From: Halonotius roseus
GTDB lineage: Archaea > Halobacteriota > Halobacteria > Halobacteriales > Haloferacaceae
Assembly (NCBI RefSeq): GCF_006861655.1
Contig: NZ_SESI01000001.1
Span: forward strand, 632,328 to 696,327
DNA length: 64,000 nucleotides
Direction: 5' to 3'
Below, one piece after another: positions 35,341 to 42,911 of the stretch. The notes beneath the pieces were generated by a model. That model did no database searches. It saw only the letters and a list, made by a program, of their open reading frames with translations, and was not told where the DNA came from. A program made the translations under genes and the position numbers. Within the stretch, counting starts at the first letter, position 1. Each line of letters begins with the position of its first letter.

Positions 35341-35618
35341 GATTGCTGTACGTGTGTTGGCGGCTGGATGGCCGATTGTGAAAGAATTTTTTCGGTCTCA
35401 CTCCGCTCTCGACGAAGCTCGCGCATCTGTTCCGTATGGTCGTGATAGTACACAAGTGCGTGATAGACAGCTGTGACTTCGAGATCAAGCTGATCGGCGG
35501 TATCTGCCGGTGTGTATCCACTATCAAGAACGAGTTCGGCGATATCGAGGACGCCAATGCGCGTCTCCGCGATCCGCGGCTCACCGTTGAGAGTGTCTGG
35601 GGTCTCTACGATTGTCAC
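35301..35618 (-). CDS. DUF433-type antitoxin
   Basis: I use a GTG start at 35618, giving about 105 residues that begin TIVETPDTLNGEPRIAETRI, the usual DUF433 opening (VxTPxxxxGxPRIxGTRI). The core continues as LDIAELVLDSGYTPADTADQ with a helix-turn-helix-like segment, and HALVYYHDHTEQM. The C-terminal tail beyond about residue 75 is longer than normal, suggesting that the original end was shifted. A TATA-like TTTATATC is about 30 bases before the start. Its toxin partner directly downstream is frame-broken. Confidence 0.72.
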   Translation of the reverse strand: MTIVETPDTLNGEPRIAETRIGVLDIAELVLDSGYTPADTADQLDLEVTAVYHALVYYHDHTEQMRELRRERSETEKILSQSAIQPPTHVQQSRSTLTNTSPASS

Positions 35619-35844
35619 TATTGATATACGACACTTTGTCGGGATCAGATATAAACGTTCGTCGCCAGCAGCGAAGACAAAGCTATCAGAGCTCACTCAT
35701 CAAGCCCTGTGGCATTCGTCTTGTAACTCTGTGAATAGCGTCAGTACCGCCTGCTGTAGCTCAGCGGTCGAAAATAACGGAAAATGAGGGCCGGCACGAA
35801 GCCGGTAGTCAGGGGTAAAGCCCAGTGGGCGTCAGCACGTCAGA

Positions 35845-38754
35845 TCAGTTCTGACGGCGGACGGCCAGCAGGGCGGCACCGATGAGAGCGACCAGCGCGA
35901 CAACGGCACCGAAGCCGGGCGTTCCGTCGTCGGTGGAGCCGTCGTCGGTCTCGTTGGTATCACCGTCGTCGGTCATACCGTCGTCGGTCTCGTTGGTGTC
36001 ACCATCGTCAGTCATACCGTCGTCAGTCTCGTTGGTCTCCTCACCGTCGTCACCAGTGTCGACAGATTCAACAATGATTCCATCGGCGGAGCCGACACTG
36101 CCACCGGCGACTTGGTAGTTGAGTTCGAACTCATCACCGGCTTCCTGATCGCTCAGGTCGTAGGTGGTCGTGATCGAACCGTCCTCGGAGATGTTGACAT
36201 CGTTACCCTGTCGGAACGACGAGGAGGCGTCAGTCGAGCTGACGCGGATCGTCGCATCCGAGCCGGGCGCAACGTTCGTCGTACCGGAGACCTCAGCGTC
36301 CTCGCCGGCGGCAACCTCAACGACTCGGTCGTCGTTCAGGTTGTCGTAGACGATCGAGCGCGGCGAGAGCGTCAGATCTGCACTGTTGCTGAGGGTTTCA
36401 CCCTGCAGCAGGTACGGGTAGTTGTCCGCGTTGTTGTCAGGGTTGAACGGAGCGTTGTTGTTGTCTTCCCAGGAGAACCGGTTGTCATCGTTGTCAGCAT
36501 CGTATTCGATCGATGCCGTAAAGTCGGTGTCGGAGTCCGGTGCGTCGCCGTTAGCGAAGGCGTCGTCGGAGCTCGTATCGACAACAACGAAGAACTGACC
36601 GTTGTCCTCATCAATAACGACGTAGGCGTCGGAGTCACTGCTGTCGAGATCGACTTCGAGCGGATCCTGGTTGCCGGTCGCGCTCTCGGCTTCGATCGAG
36701 AAGTCGATCTGGTCGTAGCTGTTGTCAACGATGTTGTGAAGGACAGTGCTCGATGCACCGTCGGAGAGTCGGTCGAAGTCGGTGTTCAGGTTTCGATCAT
36801 CGTCCGGGGCGGCGACCATCGTGCCGTAGAGGCCGGTTGCCTCAACTTGGACGACAAGTCGGTCGTTGACAGCGATCTCTTCGCGCGCGGTTACTGAATC
36901 GAGGAGTTCATCGACCTCGGAGTCCTCATCAGCATCCTCTTCAGGCGCGGTGTGGGTTACGACCTCACCGATCTCCGGCTGCTGGAGTTCGATGACCTTG
37001 CTGCCGAGTTCATCGTTGGCTTCGCCGCCAGGGTCGGCGTCGAAGACGTAATCAACGCTGTTCGAACCGGCCGCCGTTACCTCGTAGTCGGTCGACTGCG
37101 GCGGTCGCGTGATCTGGTTTTCGCCGATGTCGGCGATACCAAGGGCCTCAACGTAGGCCTCGAAGTTGTTGCTACCGTCAGCGAGTTCACCATCGTCCTC
37201 GTAGAGCTGCACGCTGCCATCGTCGGACGGAAGGTTCTCATCGGTGATTTCGCCGTGAACTTCGCTCTGGAAAGTATCGGTATTGCTGGTATCGTAGACT
37301 GCATCGGTTCCAGCACTGCTACCGAGTAGTCGAGTGTTGATGTCGACTTGAACTGGCTCGTCACCGTCGTCAACCTCGATGTAGAGGACATCAACGAAGT
37401 CGGAGTCCTCACCACCGATCTGGACGTAGGTGTCGCTCGTATCTTCGAGCGTCAGATTGAAGCCTGTGATATCACCAGCGGCGTCCTGCGTGACACCTTG
37501 GGTGAACTCAGCGTTCTGGTCGGCCTCGTTGACCGTGATCGAGTCAGTATCCTCAGCGGTCGAGTCCGTTCCTTCGAAGACGAACTCGTACTCGCCGGTA
37601 TCGATGTCAGCCTGTGCAAAGTCGACAACGAATTCGTCGCTGTCCTCGACAGGCTCAAGCGAGATCGTGTCGTCATCGTCGTTCACGTTCGAGGTTGCGA
37701 GATCGAAGCTCGATCCCGCAACGAAGATGTTTGCAAGATCCTCAGCACTGAGATCACCGCTACTGGTGGTAACGTTGATCGGGTAGTTGTTTCGGTTGGA
37801 TTCGAACTCGAAGTCCGTATCGGAGTTCTGCCCTTCGTCAGTGACGGAGGACTCGTCGAACTCAGCGGTCAGGGATTGCTCGGCGACCTCGAAGGTGTTC
37901 GTCGGTGCGGAATCACCATCAGGGATGGTGAGGTCGATACCGTCCGCGCGAAGGTAGTAGTCGCCAGCTTCTCGCTCTTCGGTATCGAAGGTGACGGAGT
38001 CACCCGAGGCACTAATCACGGACGCGAGACGGGTCGAATCCGAATCGACGCGCTCGCGGAGCTGAATATCGCCGTCTGGATTGACAAGACCAAGATCATT
38101 GATAGTTACCTCTTGGCCCTGCCAGACGATGTTGCCTTCGACCCCATCGTATCCGGTGAACGGAGCCGGGCCGACAGTTGCCGGGCCGCCATCAAGGTTG
38201 TAGTCGGAGTCGGGATCATCGTCAGAGTCACCGTTGTCGGGATCCTCTGAGCCACCGTTGTTGGGGTCCTCTGAGCCACCGTCAGAGACAGTGATCTCGC
38301 TGTCACCGGTGATATCGACGCTTTCGCCGTCGTCAGACGAAGTCCCGTCGATTGAGTAGGTGGAACCATCTTGGGCATCGTTCGGAACAGTCACGGTGTA
38401 TGTGACCGTGGCAGTACTAACTCCGCCCCAGCTGCCGAATACCGTGTTACTATTTTCTTGGTATTCAACAATGGTTTCTTCACCATCACCTTCGACACCG
38501 CTGACGGAAAGTTCTTCAGCGGGGTTGTCTGTGATGCGAAGATCGGGGCTATCCGCATCGGTCTCTACTTCAACTGTCACTTGCGTCTGGTCACCAGGCG
38601 CAAGGTCGCTATTCTCGATGGTACGGTCGGCCGATGTAACCGCTGCCGCTGCACTCCCTGCGAGTGCAGTCGACAGGGCAACGACGGACAGTACCATGAT
38701 CGCAGCCAGGAAGACTGCTTTTCCTTTGGTACGATATGAATTATTATCTGTCAT
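35845..38754 (-). CDS. S-layer-like surface glycoprotein with PGF-CTERM anchor
   Basis: The 969-residue protein starts with the haloarchaeal surface-glycoprotein signal (KAVFLAAIMVLSVVALSTAL, cleavage near AGSAAA) and ends with a PGF-CTERM unit: TPGFG, a hydrophobic helix, then RRQN, which an archaeosortase (ArtA-type) would process. In between are beta-rich domains with many Asp/Glu and several N-glycosylation sites. Just before the anchor lies a Thr/Asp-rich spacer of 13-residue repeats, likely O-glycosylated. An internal acidic linker near residue 155 (GGSEDPNNGGSEDPDNG) separates an N-terminal Ig-like domain. It is a strong candidate for the cell's S-layer protein or a paralogue. Confidence 0.88.
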   Translation of the reverse strand: MTDNNSYRTKGKAVFLAAIMVLSVVALSTALAGSAAAAVTSADRTIENSDLAPGDQTQVTVEVETDADSPDLRITDNPAEELSVSGVEGDGEETIVEYQENSNTVFGSWGGVSTATVTYTVTVPNDAQDGSTYSIDGTSSDDGESVDITGDSEITVSDGGSEDPNNGGSEDPDNGDSDDDPDSDYNLDGGPATVGPAPFTGYDGVEGNIVWQGQEVTINDLGLVNPDGDIQLRERVDSDSTRLASVISASGDSVTFDTEEREAGDYYLRADGIDLTIPDGDSAPTNTFEVAEQSLTAEFDESSVTDEGQNSDTDFEFESNRNNYPINVTTSSGDLSAEDLANIFVAGSSFDLATSNVNDDDDTISLEPVEDSDEFVVDFAQADIDTGEYEFVFEGTDSTAEDTDSITVNEADQNAEFTQGVTQDAAGDITGFNLTLEDTSDTYVQIGGEDSDFVDVLYIEVDDGDEPVQVDINTRLLGSSAGTDAVYDTSNTDTFQSEVHGEITDENLPSDDGSVQLYEDDGELADGSNNFEAYVEALGIADIGENQITRPPQSTDYEVTAAGSNSVDYVFDADPGGEANDELGSKVIELQQPEIGEVVTHTAPEEDADEDSEVDELLDSVTAREEIAVNDRLVVQVEATGLYGTMVAAPDDDRNLNTDFDRLSDGASSTVLHNIVDNSYDQIDFSIEAESATGNQDPLEVDLDSSDSDAYVVIDEDNGQFFVVVDTSSDDAFANGDAPDSDTDFTASIEYDADNDDNRFSWEDNNNAPFNPDNNADNYPYLLQGETLSNSADLTLSPRSIVYDNLNDDRVVEVAAGEDAEVSGTTNVAPGSDATIRVSSTDASSSFRQGNDVNISEDGSITTTYDLSDQEAGDEFELNYQVAGGSVGSADGIIVESVDTGDDGEETNETDDGMTDDGDTNETDDGMTDDGDTNETDDGSTDDGTPGFGAVVALVALIGAALLAVRRQN
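35931..36050 (-). repeat. 39-bp tandem repeats encoding the Thr/Asp-rich spacer
   Basis: About three direct 39-base repeats encode DDGMTDDGDTNET units (13 residues each) directly upstream of the PGF-CTERM anchor. They are in frame inside the glycoprotein gene and form a mucin-like stalk. They are expected to vary in number between strains through slippage. Confidence 0.7.
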
Positions 38755-38819
38755 GTTTTACGGAAATGCGACAGTGCTCCGAATTCAGCTATCGGACACA
38801 CTGACACATGCATCAGATC

Positions 38820-38838
38820 ATACCCCAAGGTGGGGTAT
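38820..38838. promoter_or_regulatory. Palindrome upstream of the S-layer-like gene
   Basis: ATACCCC and GGGGTAT are perfect complements around a 5-base centre (AAGGT), 66-84 bases before the start codon at 38754. Placement near a probable promoter suggests an operator or a stem in the 5' leader. Confidence 0.45.
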
Positions 38839-38920
38839 ATGTTTTGTGGATTAGTCGGAACTGTGTCTGAATTGAGGCCAATATTAGTGACTATCTCCCT
38901 TTACAGGCTGAACAGTCATA

Positions 38921-39046
38921 ATGCCACGCCATACAGAGGAGGTCAAGACACTCTACCACCCTCTGGCGTTGCTTGTCCAGTTGCTTGAGCTGTGTTTTTT
39001 TCGTCTAAGTTTTCGCTGTTCACGGCGCAAACGTTCGCGGTCTTAG
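38921..39046 (+). CDS. Possible 41-residue ORF
   Basis: An ATG at 38921 opens MPRHTEEVKTLYHPLALLVQ and continues to a stop at 39046 with a basic Arg/Ser-rich end. It is basic, unlike the local proteome, and could be the leftover N-terminus of a transposase or chance. I include it because it lies next to an insertion sequence; confidence is low. Confidence 0.2.
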   Translation: MPRHTEEVKTLYHPLALLVQLLELCFFRLSFRCSRRKRSRS

Positions 39047-39160
39047 AATAGCTAGTGATCCGATAGCTTGCCTATCGGTATCGTGGGTGATTTGAGGAGA
39101 CACACATCAATTCCGACACGCTGCTCTGTTTTTGATCTCCCCAGTATTAGCTTACCCTCA

Positions 39161-40227
39161 GAGGGTGTCATAGAACGAGTAGCACACTATAGAGCAGGGT
39201 GAACGCTGAGGTAGAATGAGTTCAGCGACCCTGCAAAATGATCCTTCGGTAGACTCGTTCTTCAATGTCGTGGAGACAGAGACGCTTGCGTTGTTTGAGC
39301 ATCTCTCCTTCGAGTTTCTCGAAGAGTTCGACGTGTCCGCCCCGGCGGAGACGGGGCGAACACGAGACCACGAGCCACCCGCGTTGATGCGCGGTTTTCT
39401 TCACTGTTACTACAAGGACATCTACGGCATTCGACCCGTTGCACGAGAGCTTCGGAACACGATTGTCTGGCTGAGCTGTGGGTTCGATCGACCGCCGTCG
39501 AGAGACGCGGTCGATCGCTTTCTCACCGACCTCGGACACGTTGTTGACGATGTCTTCGGGAGGCTTGTCGAGCAGGCCGCCCGCCGCGGCCTGCTCAACG
39601 TGACGTACTGCATCGATTCGACCGACGTGAGGGCGATGCCTGCTGACCAAGATGCCTCAAAGTGCTACGATCCTATGGCTGACGAGTGCTACCATGGATA
39701 CGGCTGCACGATTGTTTCGACCGGGCAAAAAATCCCGATAGCAGCGGAGTTCACCGAGAGTAAACAAGCACCAGAGGAGACGGCGATGCGGGTCACGCGT
39801 GACGCGCTCGCCGTGGCCAAGCCGCTGTGGATGGTCGGTGACAGTGCCTACGACACGCTCGACTGGCACGACCACTTGCTGGCTGCAGGCGTCGTACCAG
39901 TGGCTCCGTACAACGCGCGAAACACTGACGACCCGAAAAACATCGAGTACAGGGTCGAAGATCGCATCACCGACCACAGCGAGGACGTACAGATGAAGCA
40001 ATCAACTCTGGACGAGACGTACAACCGGCGGAGTGGCGTCGAACGTACCAATGAAGCAGTGAAGACTGTGGCCTCGGGCGAACGCACCCCGAGGCCGCGT
40101 CCATGCGCGAGCACAGGTCTTTCTCGCGCTGTGCCTTCGTCTCGTTGTCGCAATCACCAACTACGAACGAGGAGACAATCCAGGAAGTACCGTGATCACG
40201 GTGTGAGAAGTATTCTATGACACCCTC
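39161..40227 (+). mobile_element. Insertion sequence (IS4/IS5-like, DDE transposase), about 1067 bp
   Basis: The left end GAGGGTGTCATAGAA (39161-39175) and the right end TTCTATGACACCCTC (40213-40227) are perfect 15-bp inverted repeats bracketing one transposase gene. No convincing target duplication is seen next to the ends. The same terminal sequence bounds a small MITE at 42497-42633. The transposase is frame-damaged near its C-terminus, so this copy is probably immobile unless helped in trans. Confidence 0.85.
39216..40220 (+). pseudogene. DDE transposase with frameshifted C-terminus
   Basis: The open frame gives 334 residues, starting MSSATLQNDPSVDSFF. DDE residues are visible: Asp in CIDSTDVRAM, Asp in VGDSAYDTLDW, Glu in RSGVERTNEAV. 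After that point the product diverges from the expected C-terminus. Two other frames restore it in order: first DCGLGRTH, then PRGRVHARAQVFLALCLRLV through VAITNYERGD to a stop at 40206. Two single-base deletions, near 40067 and 40093, explain this. The catalytic core is intact but the final helices are lost. The family is IS4/IS5-like by motif; I do not name the ISH type. Confidence 0.8.
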
Positions 40228-40363
40228 GCACTTACAGCTATTGCGCCTGGTGATGATTATTAAAGTTTTGCATATTTCGCGTCTCTCGGTAGATATGTCT
40301 GTGGAGTAAAACTTCATGAGGCTGCTCTCATGGCGGCTTTTACAGAAGGTAGAGAGAAGAACG

Positions 40364-42451
40364 TTAACTGCTATTGCGGAAAGCAGCAGCCACATCACCA
40401 AGCGTCCCGGGATCAATCTTGTTGCTGCGGAAGTCAGCGGCAGCATCACCGAGTCCACTTGGGCCAACTTGTCCATTATCTCTCACGTACTCGGCTGGGA
40501 TGGTTACGTCACCGGGGGCCTCAACCTCTTCGTCTTCTTCTGTAGAAATCTGAATATCTCCTTCCATTTGATGGTGAATGGTGCAAATATAGCTATTTAT
40601 CGCATCGGCCAGTTCCTCAGTAAGCGTGAACGCAAGCTCATCATCCTCGTTGACCCACTCAACTTCACTATCATCTTCAAATTCTCCTGAATTAGACTGG
40701 CTCAACAATGGGCCGCCAGTTTCATCTCGAAATTCAAGCGGATGACCATCCCGTCCGTCGTTTTCAATCACGTATCGTTCCCCCGGTTTCAGCGTGAGTG
40801 TTGGATTATCCTCAATTGTTGAGGCAACATCATCATCACCATCAATAGAGGTTACTTCCCACGCTGAGACCCCGACGTTGTTCAACGTAATCGTGATATC
40901 GCCTTCAATTTCCCCATCAGTCGGTTCGTCAACAGGCTCGTCTTGCCACGCCAACACCGGATAATCAGCCGGATCAGTCACGACATCCCACGTCTCATCG
41001 AAATCCAGCGCATCCATGTTCTCGGCAGCGGCCTCGCCTTGTATTTCAGCGGTGCTCAGACCGGTGATATTCGTAATCGTGCCATCATATCCATCAATAC
41101 TTACGTCAGCATTGCTCACATCTGTGTCCCAGTAGAGATCCGATGCCTCTGTTTCGGGTCGATTATCTCCAATGACACCGCCGAGGTTGAGTGGAGAATC
41201 TTCAATTGTATCTATAGAGAAATCAACAGCCGCGAAACAGCGTTCAATCACGCCGTCGCTTTCGAAACCAGAGTTCCTACCGACAAGTCCACCAACCACT
41301 GGGAAATCACCTTCGGTAGTATCAATGGCACCGGTCGCATAGGAATCTTCAATGGTACCAAAGTTCACACCGGTTATTCCTCCGGCAGTAGGACCGACTG
41401 AGTCGCTCACAGTAATGGTCGCATCCGAGTAACACTGGCGTACAATGCATTCTTGCGGATCGTCACCACTGTTGTGTCCGACGATACCACCGACTAAGTT
41501 GGTCGTGCGACGGTTCTCCTCTGGATGCGTGTCTGGGTTGTCTTCAACAGTCACGGTGCCAGTTGTAACACATTTCTCGATGAGTCCATCATTCGTCCCG
41601 GCTATGGCACCTGCGTGCACACTGCCATTTTCGCCACTGTCTTCATCATATACATAGTTATCAAGTACCTGCACATCAGCATCTGATCGACAGTTCTCAA
41701 CAGTGGCATCCGGAGCGTCATTTTTAGCGACAATACCACCGATTCTGACTGCGCCGCTTATTTCGGATCCTTCTGAGCGCCACTCAATAGTTCCGGTGGC
41801 TTCGGAGTCTCTAATAGCGGCTTGATCGTCGTTTTCACCCACGACGCCTCCAACATCATCTCGCCCGGTAACATCAACTGCAGAATCAGCGTTGCTAACG
41901 AGTACTTCGTCTCGTGATTCTCCAACAACACCTCCGACTTTGTCACCAGATCCCTCGACGGTACCGTCAGCGGTGATTCCTTCGACAGTTGTTTCGCCTT
42001 CAGCAATACCGACAACAGTCCCAACGTAGCTATCGCCGTTAATTGTGGCATCGCTAAGTATGAGATTTTGAATTGTGGCATCATCCACAGTTCCAAAGAG
42101 ACCAACTCCTTCTTCATCCGGAGGATCAATCGTCAGGTCGAAAATCGTCTGTTCGGAACCGTCGAATATGCCAGTGAACGGCTCCTCGCTACCGATAGGT
42201 TTGAAACCATCTCCGTGTTCGTCGTAGCCCGGAGTATCCTCTTCGAGATCGTTCGCCAACTCGTAGTCACCATTAAGATCATTCCGAATGGCATTAAGAT
42301 CGTTCCAGTCTTCGATTTGAGTTACACTCTGGGCACTTCCGGATGTCGTAGCTAACGTTGAACCAATTACTGTGCTACCAACGAGTTTCATTACGTTCCG
42401 TCGTGATTGACTCAAATGGTTATTTTTGACCAACAATCGTTTTTCAGACAT
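40364..42451 (-). CDS. Exported GLUG-repeat and cupredoxin protein with shared C-terminal module
   Basis: From ATG 42451 (MSEKRLLVKNN) the protein has 695 residues. A Tat signal (SRRNVMKLVG) is followed by about eight GLUG-type repeats (for example VGGIVGHNSG and VGGLVGRNSG) forming a beta-solenoid. After a proline/Glu hinge comes a cupredoxin-like domain with copper ligands in DGHPLEF and CTIHHQM. The last 43 residues are the module shared with three other proteins here (VGPSGLGDAAADFR, LGDVAAAFR). No transmembrane anchor or PGF-CTERM is present, so attachment must depend on that module or the protein is secreted. It combines adhesin-like repeats with a redox domain, which is unusual. Confidence 0.82.
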   Translation of the reverse strand: MSEKRLLVKNNHLSQSRRNVMKLVGSTVIGSTLATTSGSAQSVTQIEDWNDLNAIRNDLNGDYELANDLEEDTPGYDEHGDGFKPIGSEEPFTGIFDGSEQTIFDLTIDPPDEEGVGLFGTVDDATIQNLILSDATINGDSYVGTVVGIAEGETTVEGITADGTVEGSGDKVGGVVGESRDEVLVSNADSAVDVTGRDDVGGVVGENDDQAAIRDSEATGTIEWRSEGSEISGAVRIGGIVAKNDAPDATVENCRSDADVQVLDNYVYDEDSGENGSVHAGAIAGTNDGLIEKCVTTGTVTVEDNPDTHPEENRRTTNLVGGIVGHNSGDDPQECIVRQCYSDATITVSDSVGPTAGGITGVNFGTIEDSYATGAIDTTEGDFPVVGGLVGRNSGFESDGVIERCFAAVDFSIDTIEDSPLNLGGVIGDNRPETEASDLYWDTDVSNADVSIDGYDGTITNITGLSTAEIQGEAAAENMDALDFDETWDVVTDPADYPVLAWQDEPVDEPTDGEIEGDITITLNNVGVSAWEVTSIDGDDDVASTIEDNPTLTLKPGERYVIENDGRDGHPLEFRDETGGPLLSQSNSGEFEDDSEVEWVNEDDELAFTLTEELADAINSYICTIHHQMEGDIQISTEEDEEVEAPGDVTIPAEYVRDNGQVGPSGLGDAAADFRSNKIDPGTLGDVAAAFRNSS

Positions 42452-42496
42452 GATCGGCTGAATACACTCTATCAGTAAATAGATTATCATAATATG

Positions 42497-42633
42497 AGGG
42501 TGTCATAAAACGGTTCACACACCTGTAGTATAGCGGTTTCTTTGAACTAGCCTACTGTTTTGATCGTAAATATGGGATTTGAACTGGTGATCGCCCTCCT
42601 TATTCGCCCATGTGAATCGTTCTATGACACCCT
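42497..42633. mobile_element. MITE sharing terminal repeats with the 39161 insertion sequence
   Basis: The 137-bp segment starts GAGGGTGTCATAAAACGGTT and ends with nearly the complementary sequence (GAATCGTTCTATGACACCCT), giving inverted repeats of about 23 bases with two to three mismatches. The first 12 bases equal the end of the insertion sequence at 39161. It has no coding capacity of its own and lies just upstream of the GLUG protein gene. It is probably an internally deleted derivative of that IS family. The following stretch to 42911 holds nothing I can support. Confidence 0.75.
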
Positions 42634-42911
42634 ATACCCTCAAACAAAGCAAGCGTACTGCTCATCAGTTAGCTCTTTGTTAATTGTATTGAATTGTTCA
42701 ATAGTATGGACAATGCACGAAGCCGGTGGCGTTGGGGCCGTCGCTGGCGTCGGGGTCGCTATACTACAACGTACACGCAAAGCAGATTGATCAGCAGGAC
42801 AGTAAGAGTACTGGCAGAGCTACCAAGTAATCGAGTTACGTACGGTGTTCAGCCGTCAGATAAAAAAATGACCGCAAACGGTTGTGAAGACGGAAAGAGT
42901 GTCCGTCAGAT

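Larger units (their letters stand above)
38755..39160. other. Upstream region of the S-layer-like gene, mostly non-coding
   Basis: This stretch separates the glycoprotein start from the insertion sequence. It holds a strong palindrome at 38820-38838, a possible 41-residue ORF at 38921-39046 and a stem-loop CCGATAG-CTTGC-CTATCGG at 39060-39078. No promoter position is certain; the glycoprotein probably has a 5' leader because no TATA box lies immediately before its ATG. Confidence 0.4.

Noticed and set aside
35931-36050. CRISPR-like array
   Set aside because: Repeats are directly adjacent, in frame and code for a Thr/Asp stalk; there are no unique spacers.
42560-42790. 76-codon plus-strand frame ending in a Gly/Val-rich tail (VGAVAGVGVAIL, then QRTRK)
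   Set aside because: The tail vaguely resembles a PGF-CTERM end, but there is no PGF motif, the first half lies in the MITE, and there is no promoter; too weak to call.
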